Shown in pieces: positions 28,343 through 39,367 of a stretch of 64,000 nt of DNA. The DNA is from an uncultured Opitutia bacterium. GTDB lineage: Bacteria > Verrucomicrobiota > Verrucomicrobiia > Opitutales > Coraliomargaritaceae. The stretch lies in contig CAKZOI010000072.1 in the NCBI GenBank assembly GCA_937136395.1, forward strand, positions 1 to 64,000, written 5' to 3'. A model generated the notes under the pieces. That model was not told the DNA's origin, did no database searches, and saw nothing but the letters and a program-made list of their open reading frames with translations. Made by a program: the position numbers and the translations under genes. The first letter of the stretch is position 1. Each line of letters opens with the position of its first letter.

Positions 28343-30241
28343 ATGTCTTTATTGTCTTACAGAAATCTCACTGTCTCCTTTGGCGGCCCCAAGCTACTCG
28401 ACAACGCAGGGCTCACGATCGAGAAGCGTGAGCGCATCTGCCTGATCGGGCGTAACGGTGAGGGCAAATCCACTCTACTACGTATTATCAGCGGTCAAAT
28501 CACGCCCGACAAAGGCGAACTCGAAGCAATCCCCAATATACGTATAGGTAAGCTCGACCAAGAAGTGCCCGCCTCCCTCGAAGGCACTGTCTTTGAAGTC
28601 GTCGCCGAAGGTCTCGGCAAAGCCGCCAAAACGGTCGCTGAATACCACCACCTACTCCACGAACTTGGCGAACATCCAGACGACGAATCCATCGCCGATA
28701 AAGTCGACGACTTACAACACCAACTCGATCAAACCGACGGCTGGGCAATCGAACACAAAGTAGAGAACATCCTCGACCGCGTCGAACTCGACGGCGAGCA
28801 GGCCTTCGCCTCGCTCTCTGGAGGCAACAAACGCCGCGCCCTACTTGCCCGTGCGCTCATTTCCGAGCCCCACATCCTGCTCCTCGACGAACCCACCAAT
28901 CATCTGGACATTCCCGGCATTCGCTGGCTCGAAGAATTCCTGCGTAAAACCGATGTCTCCCTGCTCTTCGTCTCTCACGACCGTGCATTCATCAAACGTG
29001 TCGCCAACCGCATTATCGACCTCGACCGTGGTCAAATCACCTCCTGGAACTGCGACTACGAAACTTACCTGACCCGCAAAGCTGAATTCCTCGCTGGTGA
29101 AGCCAAACAACAAGCCGTCTTCGACAAGAAACTAGCCGAAGAAGAAGTCTGGATTCGTAAAGGCATCCAAGCCCGCCGAACACGTAACGAAGGCCGTGTC
29201 CGAGCCCTGTTCAAGCTACGCGAAGAACGCGCCGAACGCCGTAACGTCCAAGGTAAAACTAGCCTCAGTGTCAACGAGAGCCAACTCTCCGGTCGTAAAG
29301 TCATCACTGTTGACGACATCTCCTACGGCTGGGACGGCAAACCACTCATCGACAGCTTCAGCACCAGGATTTGGCGCGGGGACAAGATCGGTATCGTCGG
29401 ACTCAACGGCTCTGGTAAAACTACCCTACTCAATCTGCTACTCAAAAAGCTCGAGCCACAAAGCGGTAGCGTCGAGCACGGCACCAAACTCGAAGTCGCC
29501 TACTTCGATCAACATCGCGCCGCTCTGGACGAAAAACTAACCGTCGCCGAGAATGTGCATCCTCACAGCGAAACCGTCACCATCAACGGCAAGCAGCGCC
29601 ATATCCTCACCTATCTACAGGACTTTCTCTTCACGCCGCACACCTCGCGTTCACCCATTACCAAGCTATCGGGCGGCGAACGCGCGCGTCTCCTTCTAGC
29701 ACGACTCTTTCTACAGCCCGCCAATGTGCTTGTGCTCGACGAGCCCACCAACGACCTCGATATCGAAACCGTCGAGCTCCTTGAAGAGCGTCTACTCGAA
29801 TACCAAGGCACACTCCTCCTCGTCAGCCACGACCGTAGCTTTCTCGACAACGTTGTCACCAGCACCATCGCCCTCGAGGGCAACGGCGAGATCAACGAAT
29901 ACATTGGGGGTTGCGATGAATGGCTCAAAAAAGAAGAAGCCAAAAAGCAAAGCAACAAAGCCGCCACAAAAACAACACCCACAACAAAGGCAGAACCCGC
30001 GCCACAGCCTCAAAAGCGCAAGCTCACCAACAAAGAACGCGAAGCCCTCAAGACCTTACCTAAGTTAATCGAAAAACTCGAAGCCGAGCACAGCGCCCTC
30101 AGCGAAAAGATGGCCAGCGCCGAGTATTATCAAGACCCCAACAGTAAGCTCTCTGAAGACGCCGCCCGACTCGAACAACTCGAAAACGACACCCTGGAAG
30201 CCTACGAGCAGTGGGAGAACCTTACCGCGGAAGCAGGCTGA
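28343..30241 (+). CDS. uup: Uup-type ABC-F ATPase
   Basis: A 632-residue soluble protein with two ABC domains in tandem. First: Walker [12 protein letters not shown], signature [15 protein letters not shown], Walker [13 protein letters not shown]. Second: [40 protein letters not shown] linker containing [19 protein letters not shown] separates them. The C-terminal coiled coil (about 560-632, [20 protein letters not shown]) is diagnostic of Uup within ABC-F. These proteins act on ribosomes or nucleic acids rather than in transport. No membrane segments. The gene is flanked on both sides by the GAAC repeat. Confidence 0.93.
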   Translation: MSLLSYRNLTVSFGGPKLLDNAGLTIEKRERICLIGRNGEGKSTLLRIISGQITPDKGELEAIPNIRIGKLDQEVPASLEGTVFEVVAEGLGKAAKTVAEYHHLLHELGEHPDDESIADKVDDLQHQLDQTDGWAIEHKVENILDRVELDGEQAFASLSGGNKRRALLARALISEPHILLLDEPTNHLDIPGIRWLEEFLRKTDVSLLFVSHDRAFIKRVANRIIDLDRGQITSWNCDYETYLTRKAEFLAGEAKQQAVFDKKLAEEEVWIRKGIQARRTRNEGRVRALFKLREERAERRNVQGKTSLSVNESQLSGRKVITVDDISYGWDGKPLIDSFSTRIWRGDKIGIVGLNGSGKTTLLNLLLKKLEPQSGSVEHGTKLEVAYFDQHRAALDEKLTVAENVHPHSETVTINGKQRHILTYLQDFLFTPHTSRSPITKLSGGERARLLLARLFLQPANVLVLDEPTNDLDIETVELLEERLLEYQGTLLLVSHDRSFLDNVVTSTIALEGNGEINEYIGGCDEWLKKEEAKKQSNKAATKTTPTTKAEPAPQPQKRKLTNKEREALKTLPKLIEKLEAEHSALSEKMASAEYYQDPNSKLSEDAARLEQLENDTLEAYEQWENLTAEAG

Positions 30242-30255
30242 AGAACGAGGATTGG

Positions 30256-30297
30256 GGAACGTCGAACATTGAACGTCCAGCATCGAACGTCGAATTC
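30256..30297 (+). repeat. GAAC/TTGAACG dispersed repeat, copy downstream of uup
   Basis: The segment reads GAACGTCGAACATTGAACG then TCCAGCATCGAACGTCGAATTC, an irregular array of GAACG/GAACATT units. It begins about 15 bp after the uup stop and mirrors the copy at 28293-28330. The rest of the gap to 30477 shows no start-to-stop gene. Confidence 0.55.
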
Positions 30298-30477
30298 TAA
30301 GTGATTTGCGGTGCCATGTGAGTTAACTCGGGCGTTTCTAATGAACAGTTCGTGAACTTCATAGCATCAAAGACTGGAGGGTTGCGCTCCGTCGCAACCG
30401 CCGTAGCTTCATCATTGCAGCTGGCATCGTGCTAATGGCTACGTTGATATTGGTGCCCTCATTCTAGATTCATATAC

Positions 30478-31652
30478 ATGGCAAAATCCAGTAAAGCCTC
30501 CCTGCTTCACTTGAGCATACGATGGTTGATAAGAGTCAGTCTCATCCTACTGCTTCTTATCGTTATGCTAGCCATGCTGTTCCTGATTCGAGCCAGCTTT
30601 GTTTCGACGGATCATCTGTATCAAACAAAGCCAATTTCTCAAGAAGTGGAAATGCAGCTCACACGATTGGGAAACATAGTCAACCGAAGCGCTGAAATTG
30701 GGCGCCTAGATCTATACACCGACTACACCGAAATCTACGGTGAAGGCATTGAGTGGAACTTTGGATTTTATGTCTTTTACGCACTTTGCCTTGAAGAGCT
30801 CGCGAAACAAGATCCATCCCGTATGCACTATGCCATCGATCAAATCGACTTGTGCACTCGGCTAATGCTACGCTCCCCATTGACGCGAGTGATGAAGAAA
30901 TTTCAGAAATACTCAGTGCAGAGACTGATGATTATACCGCTTCTTTAGTTTCAGGCTATCAATGCCTCGTATTAGGGATTCGACGAGCACTCGCAGAGGA
31001 CACCCTCTATGATGATATGATGTTAGGCATGTCCAATGCGTTAGAAAAGGAAATCCGCGTGCAATTACAACGATGCGGCAGCGTGTATACTTCAGACCAA
31101 TCAACTCAATTACATGCAATTTGGCGAGTGGATCAGGCACTCGATACGGATCGGAGCGCACTTTTCCAATCATGGATGGATACCATGCAAAAGAAGTTTA
31201 TCGATTCGGATACGGGCTTACTGCATTCCATGATCAGCATCGATCCTGATCGAATCGATTCACCTGCGCGCGCCACGAGCGTGGCTTGGTCGATCATTTT
31301 CCTCGAAGACATTTTCCCTGAGTTTGCCAAGCAACAATATCACGCGCTGCGAAAGGATCGAGTGTGCCGTGTCGCCAGTCTGGCAGCCATCGCAGAGTTC
31401 CCACAGCTGAACATCATCGACTTCGGGGACATGGATTCTGGCCCGATGCTCATGGGGATCAGTCCCGCAGCCACAGGCTTTACTTTATATCCTCACAAGC
31501 GCTACGGCACACAAATGGACTACACTAGAGCCTACCGAATCTTTGAACTATTCGGCCTTCCAAAGATTGATGAAACTGGGAAGTATTACCGCATGGGGAA
31601 TGGCATGGGCGATGCGATTTTGCTCTATTCAAAACTAACTCAACCATTCTAA
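30478..31652 (+). pseudogene. Membrane-anchored protein of unknown family, split by a frameshift
   Basis: Two overlapping frames appear to be one gene. The first (30478-30948) gives a basic N-terminus, one membrane helix (SLILLLLIVMLAMLFLIR) and a helical domain. After about residue 132 it turns basic and stops. The second, at its left side open from before 30852, continues with DASDEEISEILSAETDDYTA and runs to 31652, ending GMGDAILLYSKLTQPF. One extra C in the CCCC run at 30875-30878 would join them as LMLRSP-IDASDEE, giving about 391 residues. It may be a pseudogene, a phase-variable gene or a sequencing error. I do not recognise the family; it looks like a helical repeat domain facing the periplasm. 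Confidence 0.65.
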
Positions 31653-31682
31653 ATGCTCGAGTTCACAATTCTCTCAAAGTAA

Positions 31683-31702
31683 GTCAGACACTCCTGTCTG
31701 AC
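31683..31702 (+). repeat. CAGAC hairpin repeat, copy 1
   Basis: Perfect inverted repeat GTCAGACA-CTCC-TGTCTGAC, preceded by GTAA. It lies between the frameshifted gene and the small ORF at 31714. The second copy at 32042-32061, taken in reverse complement, matches it with flanks (GTAGGTCAGACACTCTTGTC), so the two form an inverted pair around the ORF. There is no U-run, so a terminator is less likely than a REP-like element. Confidence 0.75.
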
Positions 31703-31713
31703 TCCCAAACATC

Positions 31714-31905
31714 ATGTCCAAGCACACAAGCAACTTCGTCCAAACATTGGAAACGATCCATTCTCCTGAAACAGCAGCCACCGATAAAATCGACCTACTG
31801 ATCAAGCTCACACAGCTCCAAAAGAAACTCACCGAAAGCGATCTCGTTGAGCTCAAACAATCCAACAACCCTGCGGTCAAGGATTGGCTGAAGATGCAGA
31901 GTTGA
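31714..31905 (+). CDS. Small hypothetical protein, 63 aa
   Basis: A short, mostly helical soluble protein (TDKIDLLIKLTQLQKKLTE; NNPAVKDWLKMQS) with no signal or membrane helix. It is enclosed by two copies of a CAGAC hairpin repeat, with the first copy only 11 bp before the ATG. Codon use looks like that of neighbours and the sequence has amphipathic heptads, supporting a real gene. Function unknown. A role together with the hairpin repeats (as RAYT acts on REPs) is not supported, because it is far too small for a transposase. Confidence 0.6.
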   Translation: MSKHTSNFVQTLETIHSPETAATDKIDLLIKLTQLQKKLTESDLVELKQSNNPAVKDWLKMQS

Positions 31906-32041
31906 TTCGGATAATGGGTAGTGGTGCGCGAGCCTAGGCGTAGCTTTAGTAGAGACTAGCCCCTAAGTGCCAAGGTAGCCCTAGGAGAGAGTTTACCCTT
32001 TAGCCATCGAGTCTGAGTTTGATGAGGGCCACCTCTAACAA

Positions 32042-32061
32042 GTCAGACAAGAGTGTCTGAC
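32042..32061 (-). repeat. CAGAC hairpin repeat, copy 2
   Basis: Perfect inverted repeat GTCAGACA-AGAG-TGTCTGAC, the reverse-complement relative of 31683-31702 (loop CTCT on the minus strand against CTCC). It ends 6 bp before the stop side of the SNF2 gene. The preceding gap (31906-32041) shows no other recognisable feature. Confidence 0.75.
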
Positions 32062-32067
32062 CTACCT

Positions 32068-35055
32068 TTACGTCAACAGACTCTTAATATCGTCCAAGCT
32101 GACCTTGGCATTCGCGGCTTCGGACTCCTCGAAGAGTTCTTTCAAAATCTCCGCCTTCTTTGCCTGAAGCTCCAAAACTTTTTCTTCAACGGTATTGGCA
32201 GCAATCAGCTTGATACTGGTCACGACTTTCGTTTGCCCGATTCGGTGTGCTCGGTCGCTTGCTTGCGCTTCGGCTGCAGGGTTCCACCATGGATCGTAAT
32301 GCACCACGGTGTCCGCGCCGGTAAGGTTCAATCCAGTGCCACCGGCCTTCAAGGAAATCAAGAACACCGGAATACTTTCGTCTTCGTTAAACTGATCGCA
32401 GATCGCCAAGCGGTTCTTGGTCTTACCATCGAGATAACAGAACTTGTGCCCTTTCGCTTCAAGATGTTCAGCTAACAACTTTAGGGCTGTCACAAAGCTG
32501 GAGAACACCAAGATACGGCTCCCTGCGTCGATACATTCATCCAACACCTCATCAAAGGCCGCGAGCTTCGCGGATTCGCTTTCGGGGAATTGATCATCAA
32601 TGATACGCGGATCGACGCAGGCCTGGCGTAAACGCAAGAGCTCGGTAAAGGCAGCAAACTGCACACGGCCGGCATTGGCGCCAGACATTTCAAGATTGAA
32701 GATATCACGGCGCGTCTTCTCCAGAGTGTCTTGATAGAATCGCTGCTGCTTGTTGCCGAGTTCACAGAAAAAAGTCTTTTCAATTTTATCGGGCAGCTCT
32801 GGTGCGACTTCCTTCTTGGTGCGACGTAAGATATATGCCGCCGCGCGTGCGGTCTGACGTTTGCTATGCCAGGCCTTGTCCTCTTGTGAAAGCTTACCAT
32901 GTGCAGTCTGTAAATAGCCGGGCATTAGGAACGAAAACAAAGACAACAAATCATCGAGCGAATTTTCCACCGGTGTTCCGGTCAACAGGAAGCGCCCCTT
33001 GCTATGTAGCCGCGTGAGCGACTTCGCATTCTTCGTGCGACGATTCTTAATGTGTTGCGCCTCATCACCAACCACCACGCACCAATCCATAGTCGAAAGC
33101 ATGTCCGAGTCTTGTCGCAGTGTGCCATAGGAAGTGATCACAATATCCACTTCCTCCAAAACCGCAGGTTCTTTCGCACGTTTGCTGCCATGGTGCTTCG
33201 CAAGCTTCAATGCAGGCGTAAAACGTGCGGCTTCACGCATCCAGTTCTCCACTAGGCTTGCTGGGCAAACAACGAGCGCAGGCATCGAATCCGTATTCTC
33301 CGAACGAATACATTCAATCAACGCCAAAGCCTGTAGTGTTTTACCCAAGCCCATTTCATCGGCGAGTATTCCACCGAGTTCATTTCGATAGAGATGCCAG
33401 AGCCATGCCACTCCGATCCGTTGATAGGTGCGTAAGATCGCATCAAAGCTTGGTCTCACTGGCGCAGCTTCAAGCGCACCGACTTGTTTAAGTGCCAAGC
33501 TTCGCGATTGCCACGCTTGCGGCGGCTGCCAGCCCTCGGTCATTTCATCTAAAAGATCTTCCACATCGACCAACTCTTGAGTTTCCAAGCGCTTACTAAA
33601 GGTCGGTGTAAAAGGACGGTCGGCTTGCCCACTGACGGCGCGCTCGATCTCATGTAAACGCTCCACTGAAGCCGTATCTAACAATGTAATCCCACCACTC
33701 TCACCATCGACGTAGCTCTTACCACTGGCTATCGCACGGCGTAGATCGTTCTCATCCCCTTCTTTACTCAACGAAATCTGCAGTGAAAACTTACCCGCCT
33801 GCTCGGTGGTTTCGACATTGAGTTCCGATAGTTCTACACTTGAGAGTTTGTCTTCAAAATTCTTAGTAAACTCCGCGCGCCAACGATCTTTCAATTCGTT
33901 CCAATGCGAGGCGAGGAAGTTCAATGTTTTATGTCGGTCCCGTAGCCACCATTTTCGATTGGATGGTTCCAACATGAATCCGGAAGTCTTCAAAATATCG
34001 CGCAGTGGCTTCACTGAATCGGCATCCACTGAAGGCAAACGAATCGCAATAAAATTGGTCGACCCATCCACCACCACCCGACTGGCGGAATAGCCCTCCA
34101 TTGAATCCGATACGGCACTGGCGGTCGGATAGTCGCCTGCCTTGGTTTGAAACATCTTCGGCCGCTTGGCTTCGGCAATCGCACGCAAGTTGGGCTTCGA
34201 TTTTTCGCGTAAGCTTATGTTTCGATTAAAGGTCGGTCGCGAGGACGCCTCCTCCACTGCGACAGGGGCGTCTTTTTCCTCTTCGTCGACTTCGGCTTCG
34301 GGTAGATGCGAATGCACCTCAACGAGTTTTCCGTCCTGCCAACGAATCGGTTCATTCGGCTTCTTCACCCAATAAACTACTGGCTCATCGACGAGTAGAT
34401 CCAACAGCCTACGCAAGCGTCCTCCAGTGAGCTGCAACAGGCTGGCGAGTTTTCCACCGCACCATGACTCAATTAGGAGCAGCGCCTGTTCCTGCGCTGG
34501 GCTGACCGTATAAGCTTTGGTCGGATTGACCGTGTTCAACGGTAAAATTTCGCGCCCAGCGGCTGCATCAACTTTGACAACAATTGCATCGCGCTCGATC
34601 GCCTGTTCAAGATTCGGCGGTAAAAACACCAGCATGCGTAGTTTCATACCGTCGGCTGTAGTTTTTAAAGAACGCAATGCCGGCGCCACAGGCTCGGCTT
34701 CCAATTCCGCTTCGGGTTCGGGCGTATTAACGACAGCCTGGGCGATTGCTTCATTCTTCGCCTCATACTTTAAGGCTTCAAAATGCATCGCTGCCGCGAT
34801 TGCATGCGCGCACACTTTGCGTTTCTTGCCGTCCTCACAATTACAGTTGTTCACCGCGAAAACCGTCGAGCGCAGATTCAGCTTCGGCTCGTAGGTGGCC
34901 TTCAAACCTTTCACCTTACCGACAAGCACTGGGCTCTCCCATTCGACCGACTCCACCGCTGCAGTTTCAAACAGTCGCTCGGCTTGTTTAAAAATCATTC
35001 CCCCTCCCAACTCTAGAAGAAAGCTGCGATCAAATTTAGGTGCTGGCTTCATCAA
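32068..35055 (-). CDS. SWIM zinc-finger SNF2-family helicase/ATPase
   Basis: A 995-residue protein. The N-terminus has a SWIM zinc finger ([15 protein letters not shown], about residues 73-87). A long middle region (about 130-560) holds an SNF2-associated domain. The C-terminal SF2 ATPase (about 560-990) has [18 protein letters not shown] (motif I), [11 protein letters not shown] (II), [14 protein letters not shown] (III), [18 protein letters not shown] (V) and [12 protein letters not shown] (VI). Such bacterial SNF2 proteins resemble RapA/HepA-related enzymes and translocate on double-stranded DNA; their in vivo role is unclear. The next gene downstream in the genome is 7 bp from a hairpin repeat; upstream is the permease gene 2 bp away, but an operon would be functionally odd. 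Confidence 0.93.
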   Translation of the reverse strand: MMKPAPKFDRSFLLELGGGMIFKQAERLFETAAVESVEWESPVLVGKVKGLKATYEPKLNLRSTVFAVNNCNCEDGKKRKVCAHAIAAAMHFEALKYEAKNEAIAQAVVNTPEPEAELEAEPVAPALRSLKTTADGMKLRMLVFLPPNLEQAIERDAIVVKVDAAAGREILPLNTVNPTKAYTVSPAQEQALLLIESWCGGKLASLLQLTGGRLRRLLDLLVDEPVVYWVKKPNEPIRWQDGKLVEVHSHLPEAEVDEEEKDAPVAVEEASSRPTFNRNISLREKSKPNLRAIAEAKRPKMFQTKAGDYPTASAVSDSMEGYSASRVVVDGSTNFIAIRLPSVDADSVKPLRDILKTSGFMLEPSNRKWWLRDRHKTLNFLASHWNELKDRWRAEFTKNFEDKLSSVELSELNVETTEQAGKFSLQISLSKEGDENDLRRAIASGKSYVDGESGGITLLDTASVERLHEIERAVSGQADRPFTPTFSKRLETQELVDVEDLLDEMTEGWQPPQAWQSRSLALKQVGALEAAPVRPSFDAILRTYQRIGVAWLWHLYRNELGGILADEMGLGKTLQALALIECIRSENTDSMPALVVCPASLVENWMREAARFTPALKLAKHHGSKRAKEPAVLEEVDIVITSYGTLRQDSDMLSTMDWCVVVGDEAQHIKNRRTKNAKSLTRLHSKGRFLLTGTPVENSLDDLLSLFSFLMPGYLQTAHGKLSQEDKAWHSKRQTARAAAYILRRTKKEVAPELPDKIEKTFFCELGNKQQRFYQDTLEKTRRDIFNLEMSGANAGRVQFAAFTELLRLRQACVDPRIIDDQFPESESAKLAAFDEVLDECIDAGSRILVFSSFVTALKLLAEHLEAKGHKFCYLDGKTKNRLAICDQFNEDESIPVFLISLKAGGTGLNLTGADTVVHYDPWWNPAAEAQASDRAHRIGQTKVVTSIKLIAANTVEEKVLELQAKKAEILKELFEESEAANAKVSLDDIKSLLT

Positions 35056-35057
35056 TC

Positions 35058-37367
35058 CTAGGCCCGTGTTTTCATTTTCGGATCAACCACATCTCGTAAA
35101 ACATCACCGAGCACGTTATACGCAATCACGGTAATAAAAATTGCAATACCGGGAGTGAGCATCCACCAAAAATTCATAAAGAAAACAATCATATTGCCCT
35201 GTGATTGCTTTAACATGAGCCCCCACGATGCTGAAGGTTCGGAAATACCAAGACCCAGGAAAGACAACGCGGCTTCTGCAAGAATGTAGCCAGGGATAGC
35301 CAAAGTTGCGGCAACCAGAAGATAACTCGCAAGATTAGGTAGAATGTGTTTCACCAGTATGCGTGGCACTGACTGCCCCATACTCTCAGCAGCGAGCACA
35401 AAAGAACGATTTCGAATCGATAGCGTCATGCCACGGATAATACGTGCCGTGCCAGCCCAGCCAATGATGGAGAGTATAACAATGATGACGACAAATACTT
35501 GAGCCGACGAAAAATCCGGGCTGATCAAAGCAGAGCGCAAGGCCAACAATAAATACAAAGCGGGCACTGACATCAAAAGCTCAACAAAACGCATCGCAAT
35601 AAAGTCCACTGCCCCACCGTAATAACCTGCAAGTGCACCAACAATAAAGCCAATGATCAAGGTGATAGAGATACCAATCAATCCTATCGACAAAGAGATC
35701 TGAGCACCATTCAGCAAGCGGCTGAAAATGTCGCGGCCAGTATCATCAGAGCCCAATAAATAAACGCGGGCTGAAGCGTCATCGCTCTCTATTTGAAAGA
35801 GCTTTCGTTCCATCGGAATCAATCCAAATAACTGATAAGGCTCTCCTTTAGCGAAAAATTTCAGTGCTGCAGTTTCGCCTTCTTTTTCGACATAGGTTGC
35901 AGAGCCAACTGCCGACTTCTCATACAGTTTCACATGTAGGTTGCCATCGACGAAAGTATATCCAGATGGTGGATGATACGGCGTTTCTAAACTTTGCTTA
36001 GAAATTGGATACGGAGAAAGAAACGGTGCAAACAACGCACTACCATATAGGCCCATCAATACTAGGATCGCGGCCATACCCATTGGACGACGTAAGACCT
36101 GCCCCAAAAGGTTTTTGAATAGATTGTATATAATATATCCGACAAGGCCAACGCAGCCGATCGCCAGCAGCGCAGCCAATACCATCCCGATATACTTCAG
36201 GCTCGTGCCAATCAGACCCAATACCTTGGGTGCATATGCCTCGAGTAAGATCTCTAGCGTGAGGAGCGCGATGATACCACACCAAACAAGCACAATATGA
36301 CGACGACTTGCCCCTTGCCCGCTAGCTTGCGATTCCACGCGAATGCGTGGATCAGACCAAGCCAATAGCATGTCGGCGAGTAAATTACCAAACACCAACA
36401 TGACTACTCCCATCAAAACACCTGCCATGACGACATATTGATCTTCGCGCACAATCGCATCGTAAATCAATTGCCCAAGACCTGGATAGTTCATCACATT
36501 TTCAACCAGCAAAGCGCCCGAAAGGAGCCCCGCAAAGGAATAACCGAATGAAGTAATGAGCGGATTAATCGCATTACGCAGCACATGCTTAAACATAATG
36601 ACACGCTCACGCAGGCCTTTCGCACGAGCCGCGGTGGCAAACTCGGCTTGCATGTAATCGATGACATTCGCACGCATGATACGCATCATTCCCGCGACAC
36701 TTCCAATACCGAGCACAATGGTCGGCAAAATCAGATGATAAGCGTAATCCGCAAGTTGTAGTGCAGCTGGATAAAATTCGCTCTGCACCGAGGATCGTCC
36801 TCCAACTGGAAATATACCCGTAACAGATGCTGCATACACAGCTAGGATCGCTAAGAAAAACTCAGGTATCGACAGCGCCGCATAGGCTAGCAAAGCCGAC
36901 AAACGATCGAAGATGGAATCTTTGTAAATAGCGGCCAACACCCCCAAGGGAATCGCGATGCACCATGCGAAGGTAATCGATGTGAGAGATAGAATAAAGG
37001 TAGCAGGCGCGCGCTGAGCCAGCAATTCAGTGACCTTCACTTTGTAACCAAAGGATTCACCTAAATACGGCGCACCGATATACAGGCCTTTTTCATCATC
37101 ACCCACCCAAGGGCCATACTTCACGGGCGAAACGTTTGCCAGCCAGTGACCATAGCGCACATACCAACGTGTCGGCTCTCCTTGATCATCAACCAAACCG
37201 AGTTGTCGCTCTTGCTGCTCAATCACTTCAGGTGCGATGTCTTTTGCTGCCCGTGATTGCGTCAAGAAATCGCCCGGCGAGACATACATTAAAATGGACA
37301 CCAACATACTCACTCCGAGTAACAGAGGGATCAACGAAAGTAAGCGTCTTAAAATAAAAGCTAACAT
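35058..37367 (-). CDS. Fused DppB-DppC oligopeptide ABC transporter permease
   Basis: A 769-residue protein that joins both permease subunits of a peptide/nickel-type importer. Residues 1 to about 350 are DppB-like ([23 protein letters not shown] loop [38 protein letters not shown]). A linker with extra membrane helices (about 360-420) leads to a DppC-like half: [23 protein letters not shown] loop [39 protein letters not shown]. The DppC half has an inserted periplasmic loop of about 70 residues (around [14 protein letters not shown]). It is 3 bp downstream of the binding-protein gene. No DppD/DppF ATPase gene is in the window. Confidence 0.92.
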   Translation of the reverse strand: MLAFILRRLLSLIPLLLGVSMLVSILMYVSPGDFLTQSRAAKDIAPEVIEQQERQLGLVDDQGEPTRWYVRYGHWLANVSPVKYGPWVGDDEKGLYIGAPYLGESFGYKVKVTELLAQRAPATFILSLTSITFAWCIAIPLGVLAAIYKDSIFDRLSALLAYAALSIPEFFLAILAVYAASVTGIFPVGGRSSVQSEFYPAALQLADYAYHLILPTIVLGIGSVAGMMRIMRANVIDYMQAEFATAARAKGLRERVIMFKHVLRNAINPLITSFGYSFAGLLSGALLVENVMNYPGLGQLIYDAIVREDQYVVMAGVLMGVVMLVFGNLLADMLLAWSDPRIRVESQASGQGASRRHIVLVWCGIIALLTLEILLEAYAPKVLGLIGTSLKYIGMVLAALLAIGCVGLVGYIIYNLFKNLLGQVLRRPMGMAAILVLMGLYGSALFAPFLSPYPISKQSLETPYHPPSGYTFVDGNLHVKLYEKSAVGSATYVEKEGETAALKFFAKGEPYQLFGLIPMERKLFQIESDDASARVYLLGSDDTGRDIFSRLLNGAQISLSIGLIGISITLIIGFIVGALAGYYGGAVDFIAMRFVELLMSVPALYLLLALRSALISPDFSSAQVFVVIIVILSIIGWAGTARIIRGMTLSIRNRSFVLAAESMGQSVPRILVKHILPNLASYLLVAATLAIPGYILAEAALSFLGLGISEPSASWGLMLKQSQGNMIVFFMNFWWMLTPGIAIFITVIAYNVLGDVLRDVVDPKMKTRA

Positions 37368-37370
37368 AGA

Positions 37371-39209
37371 TTATGCGTCTGGTTCTGAAGTCCAAACTTC
37401 ATCGATGTTCCAAAATAGTGATCCGGTGGGTGGGATAAAAATGTTCTGCCATTTATTCTGCACACCCACATATCCATAAGCACTGAAGATATACAGCATC
37501 GGCAACTCCTCCGCGAGGATTGCCTGAATCTCGTGAATATTGGCGATGCGCTTTTCCATATCTAAAGTGCTCTCTTGCTCCAAAAATAGTTTATCAATTC
37601 GCGCTTCCCACTCTGTCGCAGGCTCAGGCTGTTCGGGATACCATTGATGGTAAATACCACTACTTAAATACAAGGCCTTGCTTCCCCCAGGATCGTAACC
37701 AGCACTACTCGACCCCCATGAGAGAAAGGTGAGGTCATAATCGAAAGTCTCGTCGGTCTTTGCCAAGAGTGTCACAAAATCAACCTTCGCTAACTTTACA
37801 GTCATACCGATCTCCTTCATATTTTCGACAAAAGTCACCGCAATGGTATCAGCCGCAGCCACACCATCGACTGCGAGTAGCTCAATTTCAACAGGCACAC
37901 CCTCACTGTCGATCAAATGCCCAGACGCATTCCAAGAAAAGCCCGCCTCTTTAAAGAGTTCACGTGCACGCTCGGGATCGTAATCGTAAGTCGGTAGATT
38001 TGGGTTGTGCCACGCCCCGCGTGAAGAGGGAATCATACTGTTGAGTGGCTGACCTTTACCAAATAAGAGCGCATCAATGATACCTTTTCGGTTGAAGGCC
38101 GTCTGCACGGCTTGGCGAAAATGCTTGTTGGTAAACCAGCGCAGTTTATGCGGTGGTAAATACGGCTCACCCGCTTCGTTCGACCCTGGGTGTTGGTTGA
38201 ACCAAAAGAAACTAATACTCGTCGAAAGCCCCTTCTCGTAGACTGTAAAATCATAGGTCTCCTCACCTTTCTTGATCCAATCTAAATCCGATGCGGAAAT
38301 ACCAGCCGCATCACTCTGTCCTGTGGCAAAGTGAACCGTTTCGGTGTTCGACTCAGATACAAATTTATACACTAAATAATCGAGATACGGCAAGCGCTGC
38401 CCTTCCTTATCAATTCGCCAAAAATGCGGGTTCGGCGTCAACACCAAGCGCTCACCTGGACGATAAGAACTCACCACAAACGGCCCGAGACTCACAATCT
38501 CCTCTGGCGTTTCGATCGCGGTTTGTGTCGACCACTGCTTAAAGAAAGTGCGATCTTCCAAGCTCTCTCCGAGCTTATGTTTCGGAAGAATCAACACATC
38601 TTCCATCGATAACAAAAAAGGCGCGAAGACTGACGGTAAAGACACTTCAAAGGTATGCGTATCCAGCATCGCATAGCTGGGTTTTTCACCATTCACCTTC
38701 ATCTCCTCGTAATATCGGGAAGGAAAGATCGGGCGTAGCTTGCCGGTTTCTTCATCTAGCTCATCTGCAAATATTAGATCGAAAGTAAACTGCACATCCT
38801 CAGCGGTAAATGGAGTGCCATCACTCCAGTGTATTCCTTTGCGAAGGTGAAATGTAAACGTCTGACTATCTGGGCTGACATCCCATGACTTCGCGAGATG
38901 AGGACCCACCGACTCAGTCCGTGGGTTAAACTTCACCAAAGGCGCATAGAACTTATCTTGCACAGCTCGGGTCGAAAGATTACCTGGCACCAGATAGTTA
39001 AATGTCTTTGGTGGAGACGTCTCATTGATGATAAAAATTCCGCCATATTTACCAGGCTCACAATCTGCAATGACTGCATCTTCTGGGATAGGGTGATCAG
39101 CGCGCACCACCTCGGGTGGGTTTGAGCAAGCACTAAGGAACAATACACCTAGCAGCGAAGCAAGCAGTGTAAAAAAAGGTCGGTAGCTATCTCGTGAAAA
39201 CGTAAGCAT
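37371..39209 (-). CDS. Peptide-type ABC transporter substrate-binding lipoprotein (SBP family 5)
   Basis: A 612-residue exported lipoprotein with lipobox VLFLSAC near residue 28. Family 5 features: LAKSWDVSPDSQTFTFHLRKGIHWSDGTPFTAEDVQFTFD (about 105-145), DTHTFEVSLPSVFAPFLLSM, HFRQAVQTAFNRKGII and YDPERARELFKEAGF. It would deliver peptides or similar ligands to the fused permease encoded immediately downstream. The family is broad, so the ligand cannot be told. It is somewhat longer than DppA (about 535 aa), closer to YejA-type proteins. Confidence 0.93.
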   Translation of the reverse strand: MLTFSRDSYRPFFTLLASLLGVLFLSACSNPPEVVRADHPIPEDAVIADCEPGKYGGIFIINETSPPKTFNYLVPGNLSTRAVQDKFYAPLVKFNPRTESVGPHLAKSWDVSPDSQTFTFHLRKGIHWSDGTPFTAEDVQFTFDLIFADELDEETGKLRPIFPSRYYEEMKVNGEKPSYAMLDTHTFEVSLPSVFAPFLLSMEDVLILPKHKLGESLEDRTFFKQWSTQTAIETPEEIVSLGPFVVSSYRPGERLVLTPNPHFWRIDKEGQRLPYLDYLVYKFVSESNTETVHFATGQSDAAGISASDLDWIKKGEETYDFTVYEKGLSTSISFFWFNQHPGSNEAGEPYLPPHKLRWFTNKHFRQAVQTAFNRKGIIDALLFGKGQPLNSMIPSSRGAWHNPNLPTYDYDPERARELFKEAGFSWNASGHLIDSEGVPVEIELLAVDGVAAADTIAVTFVENMKEIGMTVKLAKVDFVTLLAKTDETFDYDLTFLSWGSSSAGYDPGGSKALYLSSGIYHQWYPEQPEPATEWEARIDKLFLEQESTLDMEKRIANIHEIQAILAEELPMLYIFSAYGYVGVQNKWQNIFIPPTGSLFWNIDEVWTSEPDA

Positions 39210-39322
39210 AAAATATCTTGTCTACGAAACCGCCCTCTTCGCTTTGTTCAACTTAAATAGCTCTTTTGAGCGTAAACGGTGGGCAGTGAAATAGGACACG
39301 CTGCGCATTGATACGCAAAAAA

Positions 39323-39342
39323 GCTCAGCATTGCTGCTGAGC
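39323..39342 (-). terminator. Terminator of glgB
   Basis: An 8-bp perfect stem GCTCAGCA / TGCTGAGC around a 4-base loop. On the minus strand it is followed by TTTTTT (39322-39317). It lies 26 bp after the glgB stop. Confidence 0.92.
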
Positions 39343-39367
39343 GTTTTGAATTAAATGTATAGTGCGC

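Noticed and set aside
30345-30467. Open frame ending KDWRVALRRNRRSFIIAAG plus a hydrophobic tail, just before the frameshifted gene
   Set aside because: It has no start codon after the preceding stops and only about 40 codons; at best a gene remnant.
34166-34894. Plus-strand ORFs antisense to the SNF2 gene (and similar antisense ORFs elsewhere, such as 2670-3107 and 57577-58239)
   Set aside because: Low-complexity, Ser/Arg/Pro-rich translations without domains, fully inside conserved genes on the other strand.
32068-35055. SNF2 helicase as part of a phage-defence system
   Set aside because: No nuclease, methyltransferase or other defence genes are adjacent; neighbours are transporter and housekeeping genes.
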